Shown here one piece after another: positions 50,451 through 62,400 of a stretch of 64,000 bases of DNA (position 1 is its first letter; each line of letters starts with the position of its first letter). The stretch covers positions 19,096,860 through 19,160,859 of the forward strand of contig NC_135244.1 of NCBI RefSeq assembly GCF_947623445.1, written 5' to 3'. This stretch comes from Clavelina lepadiformis. Taxonomy: Eukaryota > Chordata > Ascidiacea > Aplousobranchia > Clavelinidae. The position numbers were made by a program, and so were the translations under genes. Below the pieces are notes generated by a model. The model worked only from the letters and a program-made list of their open reading frames with translations. It searched no databases and was not told the DNA's origin.

Positions 50451-51824
50451 AAAGAAGAGCTTTCTATCAGCTGTGAAATGATAAAACAAAGTTTGCAAAT
50501 AATGACGACTTTTCTTCCAAATCAGTTCACACAGTGCGTTGTTATTGAAAGACGTGCAGTTACAGATTAAGATTAAAATAAAATAAATAGAGGACACATT
50601 TGAGCCAGAAAATCACTTTGAAAATGTGACAATTTAAAAAAGTCAATTTGAAAACGAAGCACTCGAATAGTCCTATATGATATATGTGTAGCTCATAATA
50701 ACGTAGGCGGCGGCGCGTTGTTGGTGTATTCGGGGCAAAGGACAAAAACTTGAAATTGCGCGTGCCGACTTTTATCACGTTTATATGTGTTTGCCTTTAG
50801 CGTCATCTGTCGACGTTCCTGGGAAATTTCATTGGTTTGTTTGTTAGAAATTAACACTGTGTTTACTCTCTGCGACGATAATTAATTTGACGTAAAGAGT
50901 GAGTTAGAGTCCCAAAGTCCTGTGTTATCGTTGCGCCATATCTTGAAGCATACAGTATATGCTTTTTTCTGAACAGGTAAATGTCCATATTTTTCCCTTT
51001 AAAACTCCCTCTAACGGGTTTTCTTTTATTCCGAAGAGGAACGTATTTCTTCCAAAAATTTTCCACCAAGTGCAAACGATAAACGCCGGCAACATTAATC
51101 AAGTCGCGAAAATGCGTAGGCGAAAATGTGGTCCATTTAACACATGAAGTAAAACAAGTGGTTTTGTTTGCAAATTGTGCTTATAGTAACATATATCGAG
51201 AAAAGCCCAGCAGACAAACAGAGTTCCTCTTACTACTTTACGTAGCTTTGAACTCGAGCGAAATACAAAAAAGCTGGTGTACCGAAATGTATTGCGACAG
51301 CAACGAAAGTGGGGAATCACCACTAGGGAGTTGCGTGAAACTTGTTCAGCGATCTCTTTTAAGAACCTTTCTAGGTTACCTTAAGTAACTGCATTGCGTA
51401 CTTTAGCCTTTGATAATTAATTTAAGTAGTGGACAAACAAAACATTAAAAAAAAATCAAACTCAACGTGTTACCCTGGAAATTACGCCCCGTCTATTGCG
51501 ACCGGATAAAAATCTGTCGTTCCTGGCTTTGACCATTAGGGGACCTCATGAGCTGTACTTTCCGGCATGACGTAAAAGTCTGGAGAGGAATAACCAGTTG
51601 CGCTGGGAAGAGAAAGATATCAGGTGGGCAGGATTTTAGTTTCTTGGAAGAAACCAGTGCAACGCAAAGGCATTTTTGTCATCAGGTAGAGTCGATATAA
51701 GGGATGCCTCGAAGGGTTAGATATCATACAGCTCCACAACCTCATGAGACCATCATCAGAGGAAAGAAAAAGTTTTTCAAGGAAAGATTTTACCCTCGCA
51801 AGTTCAGAAATACTTAAAGTCAGC
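50451..51824. other. Upstream region of IL-17-like gene 3
   Basis: No gene supported. A TATAAGG at about 51696-51702, 123 bases before the start of gene 3, could be its TATA box. This promoter region does not resemble those of genes 1 and 2. Confidence 0.4.
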
Positions 51825-53341
51825 ATGAATTTGCTAAAGGTAAGAATTTAGTTTTTAGATTTGCGAACTCCTAACAAACTAGTAGGATTACCTTTTTATA
51901 AGATTTTTATTAGTATATACTATATACTATATACCTTCATAGAAAAAGATTCAAAACCATTTAGAGTTTAGAATTAATTTAGAAAAAGTGTTTGAAAAGA
52001 ATGCTAATATAAATTATATTTTGCTGACACCAGCAACAAGCGTTTGTTTGTTCAATAGGATTCCATCTGGGGTCAAGCAAAGTCTGTTTTTAGCGGAACA
52101 ATGCATATGCCAATCTTTTATATCGTAGATAAAAAAATAGTTTTGAGTGTCATCAAATAAGTTGAGCTATAACGCAATACACTAATAGATATCTTTTTGT
52201 GTACTTTGGTCATAGTTTCTTTATTTACATGACAAAGTAGCTCTTTATTTCAAAGATACGTTCTTGTGCGATACGCAATACAAAAAATACGCTTACAACA
52301 CCAAATGGGTTGTTCCTCATATTAATGACGACTGTTTTGGTCGATTATGACGAAGCAACTTAAGTCTAATCCAGGTGTTCCACCCATTGGCTCATGTCGT
52401 CACGATCACAATGTTCTTATAAAAGAACACAAACAATAGGCTTTGCTATAGAAAGGGGAATTCCCGCATATTTTGTGAGCAAGGAGCGTATTGAAATTAG
52501 TAGAGCGTGAGATTATAGGCACAATGTGATTCCAAAAACAAAGGTCGCGTTACAACTGTGTAATTGCGTAATTGTGTAATGGCTATTTAAAAAAAAAAGA
52601 TTTTCGTTTTCGTTACGGTATAATCCAGGGGGAAAATCGCTGGGAAGTCGCGACCTACTAAATAAATTTTTTCAACATTTTATATACCCTTGTTATTCAC
52701 CTAACGTCATACCCTCGACCGCAAACCCTGACTATTTCATTGACGTGAATCCGTTTTTCAGGCATTTTTACTTTTATTGATTGCTACCTCCATTTCTGCC
52801 GATGACCCAGAAATTGGCCAGCGAAAATTGAAAAAGCTGCTCAATAAGAGAACCGACATGACGAACAAAAGCGATAGAGAGTGAGTTGTTCAAAGATATA
52901 TCGTAAAATTAAATGAACAATGAAATATTTCAACGGCATAATATCGATGTTACGGTTTTGCACAGGTTTCTCATCGACAGCAAATGCTACCTCTTGACTG
53001 ATGAGAATAATACAATAATATCCTCTGAAGACCATCAAACCAAAGCAGCTGTAGCTCGTTGGAATTATATTTTTATTCAATGTGACAACCTGTTAAAACC
53101 CGACATCTCCTTGGTGCTATGTGACCGGTCCTGCTACAATCTAAAAAAGAGCACTAAGTTTAAAAGACCGAAAAAACTCTCTGGATACCAAAGCGTACAT
53201 GTCACGCGTGAGCGGGAGTACGAATTGCGAGATGGAAAGGGATTTGTTAGGCTGTCTTTGCCTGTTAGCTGCAATTGCGTTCTTCGAAAATCGCTTTCAA
53301 AAAAAGCTTCAAATAGAAGGAAAACGAACAGGACCAGCTGA
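51825..53341 (+). CDS. IL-17-like secreted cytokine, gene 3
   Basis: 169 residues from exons 51825-51839 (MNLLK), 52762-52880 and 52966-53341, phases 0 and 2. Exon 2 is 119 bases, exactly as in gene 2. The signal peptide MNLLK + AFLLLLIATSISA ends near residue 18. The cytokine domain gives the clearest IL-17 match in the cluster: ARWNYIFIQC (compare SPWDYNV), LVLCDRSCYN (compare QAQCRNLGCIN), then YQSVHVTREREYEL (compare NSVPIQQEILVLRR) and RLSLPVSCNCVL (compare LVSVGCTCVTP). A basic tail KKASNRRKTNRTS closes it. IL-17 proteins are dimeric secreted cytokines signalling through IL-17 receptors; ascidians are known to carry several. Same strand as the other members, so the cluster arose by tandem duplication. 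Confidence 0.75.
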
Positions 53342-56300
53342 ACAATGTGAATACAGCGATGCGTGTGATTGTGTCAAACATCAACATGTACTAGTTGCTG
53401 CATTGGATCGTAGAACGTAGGAAACGTGGTGGAATACAATTAACTCTGCATTGAACAGGAAATATTGTGAAAGGAGATGTAACTTTTGTCGAAAAGTTTG
53501 CCTTCATCATAGAGTAACTGCGCAATTGCTTTTTAAAAAAGTAAATTTTTTTGTTTTCGTTAAGTTAATCACACGGCAAAAAACGGCTGCAGTTTTATAT
53601 TTTCAGCACAGATCTATGTTTATTTGTCTAGTATTTATTTTCTTATATTCTTTACGAATGATGACGTATCTTTATAAGTCCACGTTAGGTGCGTCTTGCA
53701 AAAGGAGTTAGGATTTCGTGATTTATTTTGATCAGCTGCTTGGTTGCTTGCTTGCTTAAGCTGTTTTTGCTCAGTTTCTGACATATTTTTCCTTGATTTT
53801 TCATTACTTATAAAACGATTTGATGATATATTTATTGATTAAGCGTTGTCTTTGGCACAGCGTAGCGCAAGTATATCATATTTTTATTTTTCTGTTGGCT
53901 ACTTTTTATATTTTAGTGTACAATATCTTTTTATTTGCATTTATTTGATTATTTATTTATTTATTTCTCTATTTATTTATTTATTTATTTTTTATTTATT
54001 TTGTCGTCGCAAAGCATGCATAACGTGTCAGCCATTTAAGGTGATTTACCGGTACCAGCCTTTTGTTATAGAGTATGTAGTTACACTTTGTTGTTAAAAT
54101 GGATTCTTAAGTCATTTAGTTCGAAATTTATTGTATTTTTAGACGGTGACATTATTGCTTTTGGAATTAACCAGCACTATAGTTATATATCGGTGATATT
54201 GTGATTTTAAAAAATTCTGTTACGTCAGTTCCTTTTTTAAAACTTTCCGCATTTTCGTGAAGATGTTTTAAAAATAAAGCTCCTTTGTGGAAATTTTTGT
54301 CATATTGATACTTCCGCAAACGGTGCCTCCGCACAATACCACAGTAAACCATATATCGCATTTATTTTATTGTAAGCTACGCCTGCGCTTAATGGTACGT
54401 ATAGGAAAATCTGCACTGGAGAAAAAGTATAATAAGCCTCTGAAATAGTCTATATAGAGTTCCCACTATATACGGTACAGCACCTCCACGACAATATTAA
54501 AGTGAGAGAGCTTCAGCTGCAGAAGAGAAAAAAGGAGAAAGAGAATTTCGACGACAAGTGAAAAAATGATGACAAAGTCCCTTACTTCAAAATTCCATCT
54601 TTATTGTGAAAATGAAAGGCGGAAAGCATACAATCCACCCCACAAAGCCACTTTTTTCATTTACAGTGTATATAGGTATTCCGGACAAAGAAACAGACTA
54701 GTAGCATTCCCTGCTGTTCCCCACAACACTCCAACACAAGTGGGAAAGGGAACCCGCCCTATAACGTTTCTTCGTGACTTAGAAAACTAGACCGTTTACC
54801 AAGTAAACGTAAGTTTCAACTAACATCGCTGAAGCAGGCTGGTATTATACAGGAATGCGAGATCGTGAGAAGAGTTGGTTCTGCAACAGACGGTTGGAAA
54901 TGGACTGGGATCCCGTAGACAAAGCAAGGCGAGAGCACGCTAAGAGGTTCTTCCTCTGAGAATATCTACCACAGCAAAAAGGCGAAGATTTCGTTTTCGG
55001 CATATTTTCAAGGTTCCCCAATTTGAGAAGACCAACTATATTCAACCCAGTCAATGCCACCGCCGTTCAACGAATCAAAAGAATGCTGCGAACCATATCT
55101 TTTAATAACCTATGAGAAACTTCACATAATTAAATTGTAGAAGAAACGACTAGGTTGTAGCTGAATTAATACTAGTGGGGGGGAAACTAGAATGTGTTAT
55201 ACTGTATGACGTGTATGTTTCATTCATACACTAAACTGTCTTATTTTACCATGGGTACATTTGTGCGCTTGTGTAGCTTATGTCGCCAAAGTGAACACCT
55301 GCCCTTTGTGTACAACTCTCATTCATCAAACTGTAAAAGTATTCAGAGCCTAAAACGTATTCATTCCTAAGTTAGCTTCCGCTAAAGATACGACTCACCC
55401 AATTAAAACGTGGGTGTTTGCTCATCGTCAAGCCCAGTAAGGTAACTGGGAATCTTACGCCCGCATCATAACATCAATTCGGTTGAACAAAAAAATATCA
55501 CCTTGTTTCACTCCCGAACGTCGACAAAGAGTTTTAGGTATATGCTGAAATAATCTATGCTTTTCTTATGTGAACCATTATAATACTGCGCATTTTTCAT
55601 GTAAATAAACCATTAATAAATATCGTTCATTCGCGCTTTTTCATGCAAATAAAGAACATACTGTCTGACCAATCCCCAACCAAGTCAACTCACGATAGCG
55701 ACTCACGCACGACGCCGGACGATCGTTTTCCGGCGAAGCACAACGCCACAACATGTTGACGACAGCACAACAAACTCTCCATGCAACTGCACTATTTCCG
55801 TGATATGCTGTGATATACTATTTCCGTTACCAAGACAACGAAAGTTGTTGTAACATAAATTACCGCTGAATATTCGTAACAATAAATGACGCTTAACTGA
55901 CCACACGATGGCCAATTGAATATGCAATTTGTTACCTACACAATGGCCGTGGGAAACTGCAAGTTCATTAACCAGTTGGCAATTAATGAAAAACAAAAAT
56001 TCCAAATTTCTATTTCAATTTGCTCTTATAAAGCAACTAACGCCGTGTCGTGTATGACGTAGCAGCGATGAAAACAAGTGTTAATGGTCGTGTAACATAT
56101 TTCAGAAGGTGGGAAACGGAAGAATTTATTTACCTGGAAGGGTTATGTTCACCTCAGCCTCACAGGCGGCAAAAATGCTGACCTTGCGTGATACAGGAAT
56201 ATAGGCTAATTAAAATCTAACCGTACTTTATTCGGTACTTAACACTGTGCGTCTTCTGTATCAGCTCGGGCTTTTTTAAAGAATCCGAAAATGCGCATAC

Positions 56301-56549
56301 CGATTATACGACACTGATTACAATAAAGTAACTGATTAATTACAAAACACAGGTGGAACTGTACGCCACGGTCGTGACACAAGTCAAGTTACTAACAACG
56401 CAAGTCCAAGTCAAGGCGAATCGTTTTGATTAACAAACAGATAGGGTTTCTGTAGATTTCTGTAAGAGGTTTTATTCTGGTACCTTATGACGTTGGTAAG
56501 TCCCCCAATTTGGGTAAGCCACTAACGAAGAAGCGCCCCCACATTTTCA
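53342..56549. other. Intergenic DNA, no gene supported
   Basis: 3.2 kb. It includes an (ATTT)n tract at about 53939-54000, a small CGCCGGA/TCCGGCG hairpin near 55712-55734, and an ATGCAAAT octamer at about 55646 inside a repeated TTTTTCATGYAAATAAA. A 100-codon frame on the minus strand at 55703-56005 has no recognisable family. Confidence 0.4.
53939..54000. repeat. (ATTT)n microsatellite
   Basis: Imperfect tetranucleotide run of TTTA units with single interruptions. It is the source of the long hydrophobic-looking frame on the plus strand. Confidence 0.85.
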
Positions 56550-56705
56550 GTCAGCGAAATCAGTTTTGGTAATGGGAAGTAGAGGAGCAAGTTTCATTGA
56601 TGCCTTGCCCAAAGCTATTACTGCGGTTTTACAATGGTCATCGAACACGATACCTGGGCCACATTCATTGCGAGGCCAGTTCTCGAACCATTCGGCTACC
56701 GGACC
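56550..56705 (-). mobile_element. tRNA-derived SINE
   Basis: On the minus strand the head reads GGTCCGGTAGCCGAATGG, which contains a perfect polymerase III box A (TAGCCGAATGG). A degenerate box B, GTGTTCGATGA, lies about 40 bases on. The body then carries TTTGGGCAAGGCATCAATGA, resembling the conserved central domain (GGGCAAGGCRCTT) of several deuterostome SINEs. No clear tail or target duplication was found, so the copy is old or truncated. Confidence 0.6.
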
Positions 56706-57434
56706 GATATTACAGTAATATTATTAATTTATTATAGGCAATACCCTGGTTTCTGGGCCTAGTGTCTTATGAACAATTTGAAAACTTCACAAGAAAAGAA
56801 CTAAACCGTTAGGTGACGCAAGCAAGTTAATATGAATCATTTTTTGAAGAAGGGAAATGCCTTACACCAGTTCCGTCTACTGACAAGGAAGCTCAGGAGC
56901 TCACTGTTTGTGGACGTTCTGGGTTAAGGCATTGCGGCAGTCTTCTAGCATAGCCAAGGCCTAGTAGGCTATATGAGTGCACAACCATAAAAACAATATG
57001 GAGTCGGGTGCAGTTTCTTTATGTGTGGTCAATATTGAAATTTGAAAAAATGTTTCGTTGTTTGTGTTATTTTGTTCTCAATTACGTTAAACTTATGAAT
57101 TATTTTGTCGGTTTGGTGGCCATGCTAACCACCATCTTATAGCACAATTGTATTATTGCTATCTTGCATGTTTTTTAAGCCGTTACGCTTTGCCACTTTT
57201 TGCTGCTCGTTAATTGGTCGTGAGCATGTGTTGTGTTGTGCTATAACTACAATGGTTAGCATCCTAACTTTCACTCTGCACAGTTTTAGCGAAAAATAAA
57301 CAATACGATACAAAATGAGCTAGTGGCTGCTAGCCCAGTTGCCGTGTATTTTTGAGACAATGTTGTTGTGTAGGCTAGGCCCTAATACCGCCTACCGCCT
57401 AATACAGTCTGACAGCACAAGGTCTACAGGCTAT

Positions 57435-57919
57435 CAGAGTTGGGCAGTTTGTTCTTTGAAAGTACCGTCGGTAACGGTCCCGGTACTTGGCAAAAAATGT
57501 ACCGACGGTTCCGGTATTCGGTGGTATTTTAAAAGAGTAGTACTTTTTATGTAAAAGATGCTGCTGCAAATGCAATTTTTGCCGCTATTATGCCACCGGT
57601 AAAGGTTACTCCATGTCAAAACATATGTGACGTTAATCGCTTGTAATTTTGCTTGACATTTCTAGATTAAAAAAGATCAACAGATGGTAAAATTAGCATT
57701 AAGGATTAAGTAAAATGTATTTTTAAAAACATATTTGTTAAAATTTCGAAAAAATCACGTGAAAAGTCCCAGGACCGACCAAAATTCTTTGAAAAAAGTA
57801 ATTCGATGTAGAGATTCGGTCCTTTTATTCGAAAGTATTGACGGTACCTGTATCTGCCCTGAAAAAATACGGCAGTACAGTAATTCATTACTATAATACC
57901 ATGGTGCTGCCCACCTATG
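57435..57919. mobile_element. hAT-type MITE, copy B (inverted relative to copy A)
   Basis: 485-bp element with ends CAGAGTTGGGCAGT and, inverted, CATAGGTGGGCAGC. Perfect 8-bp target duplications CAGGCTAT flank it (57427-57434 and 57920-57927). It is the same family as the element at 258-769 but lies in the opposite orientation. The subterminal GTACCG/CGGTAC palindromes and a central segment of about 150 bases (with AAAGGTTACTCCA and GACATTTCTAGATTAA) are shared. Confidence 0.88.
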
Positions 57920-57927
57920 CAGGCTAT

Positions 57928-59484
57928 ACATACGTAGGCCTACCTTTGATTGCTTGATTGCTTGCATTTTGGTTTTAAATTCTATAAGCCACTTAATGTT
58001 TTATTTTTTGTTGCTGACTGTAATTCTCTGTCATATATCTAACACATATCTTTCCAAAAAATGTATGTCATTCTTTTAGCTGTGTTATATTTAATGTCAG
58101 ATGTGATTTTCAATGTTTACACAAACGAACATTGTTTGATCAGTTGCCAGTTTATGTCCTGTAATTTTTTTCGTTTTACTACAGGCCTAACTGTGTATTT
58201 GCTATTGACTTGCTTGCAACCATGCCAGTATTGATATGTTTCATTATTGTGAATTGACATCCACAGCTGCACACCGACAACCTTTGTGCTTGCATCGCTG
58301 CATGTACAAAAGAGACACACTTTCAAACTTTTCAGTGGCTAATAATTAATCTTTGATATAATTTGTCTTCAGATTACATATGTTTTTGTGTTCATCTATC
58401 AAGTTATTTTAGTAATAGCATGCACGCTTGGGTGGCAAATTGCACCACTCTATCCAATTCCCTAATTGTCAAGTCAGTTTTGAATTTTTATGTGGTTGTG
58501 CTCTTTCATGCCTGATCCAAAATATCTCTCTCTTGTACGGCATATTACCCAGTTACTCTGCTCTATAAATGTGAAGCACAAGAAGTTTAAAGGCTATTAT
58601 TTATATATATATATATATATAGGTCTATAAAATTTGTGTGAGCCACAGTCTTGTGGTGTGTGTATCTAAACACTATTTGACTAATTCAACTACACATGAC
58701 CATGATGTTGGATTTTGACGAATGTATGTGAATGTGCCCCATCTATTAACTGTAGCCATTGTTTTATTGCCGTGTTATAAACCATCACCACAATTGTTTG
58801 TGTTGAAGTCTACTATTTATATTTGACCTTGATGTTTGTGAAAGAAATGGTGATTTTAACAGCTCATTTGATTAAATAATAGTTTAACAGATGCAGGCTT
58901 TGCATAGGCAAGAATTGCACTGAAGCCATTTCAATGTGTTTTGTGCAACTTCTGGTATACTTTGTTTTTGACTGTTAACATTTGTTATACAGTTTGTTAA
59001 GTAAGTTATAAAAATTTTTTGTCAGGTATTGGGCACATTTTTATTTATCCCAGTTTTGAGCCCAAGTAAATTCCAATTTCTTGTACGACATCACAATGTA
59101 GCCAACTCAACAAGTTGATGTTAGGAATTATTTGAGAGAATTACAAAACAAACACTGTGAACTCTTGTTATAGTTATATAAAGCAGGGAATATGCAATTG
59201 TGCATATACTGAAGCTAATTGAGTTTCAGAAGGATATAAAACACAATGGTGATGAAAACCATTCAAGTGAAAAATTATTTTATGTGTATTTAAAAAGGCA
59301 AGTATGTTCATGTTTGTTACTGTAAGCAGACCTAAGAACTAAAACTTAGTTGTGCTATTGCAGATATAGGCCCATTGAATGGTAACGCACTAAGCCCAAA
59401 TGTGAACTTATTCCGATGATATCAGAGGCTTTTGCAACTCTGATAAATAACCTGTGCCTTCGATTTCGTCGTTCCAAACCCAAC
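57928..59484. other. Upstream region of INPP5A
   Basis: 1.5 kb without a supported gene, including a (TA)n run at about 58601-58622. A TGCTATTGCAG at 59354-59364 could be an acceptor for an upstream untranslated exon. The frame is open from 59416, but its extra residues do not match the family. Confidence 0.4.
58601..58622. repeat. (TA)n microsatellite
   Basis: AT dinucleotide run in the intergenic region upstream of INPP5A. Confidence 0.85.
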
Positions 59485-62400
59485 ATGGCCTCCAACAAGA
59501 ATAAATATCATCCAAAACTGAATTGCCTCATCGTTACAGCAAACGTGGGAACCCTGTTTGAAGATGTAAGTGGTGTTTTCACCAAAAATAATGTCTTATC
59601 TTCACAGTTACACGAAAATGCCTTTCGCTGCTGAATTTTATTTAATTCTTTTTTACTTTGCAGCCGGAGGGAATCCAAGATGCTTGGATTGGGGAAGTTA
59701 CAAAGGTACCAAGTATTCATAGCCTTTTGTTTTGGAAATTCTGACTAATATAGGTCTGCTGTATTTTGCTGTACATACGGTGTCATTGAACGATTTGTTT
59801 GGGCTTAGTTACTCCAATTCAGAGTAATTCCTTTGCTTAAAAATTATTTTTTGTTAAGTTTTATCTCACTACCTTTCACATGTAAACCAGTTTTGCTTGT
59901 TTGTTAGGTTGTAAAGAAACATGAGCCCAATTTCATCGCTCTGCATTGCCAAGAAATAGGTGGAAAAGATTATAAGTCTTCCCTGGACCCAGTCAATGCT
60001 TTTTTCAAGTAATTTTGATTAAGTGTAATGACAGATACTGGTATTTAATTGTACTTGTGAAAAGGTTGTTAATACCATCCATGTGTCATTTAAATTCATG
60101 TAGTATTTTTACCCGAATCGGCCTATGTACCGTATTTATAAAATTGTAGGCTGCCCTCGATTGCAAACTGCAATTGTAAACTAGTCTTATGGTACAGCAA
60201 GGTAATTAAGCCTCTGCAATTGACTGTCTATACCAGGGATGGGCAAACTGCGGCTCTCCGGCATGTTTTTTGTGGCTCTTCTAGTCGAATCGTAAAATTC
60301 CAAAAAAATTGTAAAGGCTACCAAGAGTACCGTTTATGAACGTTTCTGTCTATTTTTTCTTTATTTATGGCAAAGGTTGTCAAAGTGCGCCTCGCCAACA
60401 TGTTTTTTATGGGTCTTCTAGCTAAAAAGTAATATCCCAAAATGACTACTAATAATATAATAACCAAATTGACCATCATTACTGATTTTGCGGCTCGCTA
60501 GAGTTTATATTTTTCCGCAAGTGACTCTTTCATTGAACAAGTTTGCCCACCCCTGGTCTATACTCTACAACAATATCACAAACAACAGACAATGAAGAGA
60601 GTTTTGTCAATTAACTCTGGCCAACAAAAATCAGATAAAATTTTGATAAGATAAAAAATGTACGCCATAAAACTGCAATCAGTACAAGTACAATCAACCA
60701 TGGTACAAACCACTATCGTTGTTTGCTCTGGGTGGTAGCGGTTTAAGTGCCAGTGGTCAATGTTCCCTCTAAGCTGCGCAAATGCGCACTGCTGACACGG
60801 TCTCCGCGCACAGAAAATCTGTGCTGCGCACAAGAAAACAATCCAACCTGTATTGAAAATAAAATAAACGCATAATAATGGCCAAAGTGCGCACGTCTGA
60901 TGTTGCTCACAGTGGTCCAAGGGACCGCTCAGGGAGTTAGAGTGTTTGCTCAGACTCGTGAAAAATTAGAGGGAACATTGCCAGTGATTATGATTGGCGA
61001 TAAACAAAACGTTAAGTTACATTACTCTGTGAAATTTCCTTTCATCCTAGTAATGCAGTACATGTTTGTTGTAGGAAGTTCATTGACCATGATGAACTTG
61101 CTGATTTTTCTGTGGTTCGTGGATATCTTGATGGAGACTATGACCATATCGACCAATACACGGTTAGTGAATAAATGCGAGTTAAGGCCGTTGTCTGCTC
61201 CTAATATTTAGCATATTTCTGACACTTTATGTCATTTTCCTTGACAGGCATTAGGAAATTTTTATTTCATACATAAGTCGCTGGAAAATGTCACCATGTT
61301 TGATTACTCAGGTAGGGTAGCAATAACATTCGAGTGTCAAGATGCTTTCTGTTTAGTAAACTAAACCAATACGTTTCATTATTTTATGCAGACAAACAGT
61401 ATGTGAAGGTTTCTGGAAAAGAAATTGTCTCCAAAGATTTAAGTTCTTTGCCAAACATTCAAAAAGAAAAGTTTGAACAAAATTTTTTTCCCGATGTAAG
61501 TTGAATGAAAAACAACCACTAACAGTATTTGTTCCAGGCTTCGTCAATTTTTTTACCAGTGTAAACGTTAACAAATGGCAAGTAATTTTAATTTTATTTG
61601 TTAATTAAACAATAAATTGAGCCTTTTTGAATATCCTAGATAAGAACTTATAGTCACTAAATCCATTTTGCTTGCTGTTTGATAGCAAGATTAAAAAAAC
61701 AATTTTGGCTTCTCAAAACCTTCATGGCCTTGCTGATGGCACCTGGCTCATAAACCCTAACAAGTAACAACTTAATAGTTTGTATGTTTTTAATAGTGCA
61801 AGTGGTCAAGGAAAGGATACAGCAGAGCACGCTGGAGAATCAACAACAAGTAACTAGTTTCATTTTCACAGATACAGAAGTTTTTCTAACTTTGTTTTCG
61901 AAGTTAATGAATAACGGGGCAGAGTATATTGCGCTTTTTAGAGTCATCGAGTTCGTCAACATTCATTTGTTTCACGACGATAGCAACTTAGTGTCCATGA
62001 AAAGCACTCCATCGCCCTACACATCTTATCGAAAACGCGCTCTAAAGTTCGTAATGCAAAGGTATAAAGCACCTTAAGCTTTCAGAGGCTTTAAATTTCA
62101 TTCAACCTTGAATGAGTCGCCATTGAACGGGAACAGGAATTTAGTCGTAGGTTTTCACGTCAATATGTCAGGTTATATTTAGAACGTCGAATTTTAACGA
62201 TTGAAATTGTCAGGTTGAAAGAGCTGTATCCCACAGACGAAGGAGTTTGCTTTATCTGTGGAGACTTCAATTTTCGACTGGATGTGAAATCGTTAGTTCA
62301 GGTAACCATACAGTACATTGTCGGGCGTAAATTCACCTACTTTCTATCTAGTGCCTATCATTACGTATGAAAACCATCCATTTACCTCAGGACTTCTTTG

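Noticed and set aside
55703-56005. 100-codon minus-strand frame suspected of being a transposase fragment
   Set aside because: I could not match any catalytic motif or zinc ligands, and no terminal repeats flank it.
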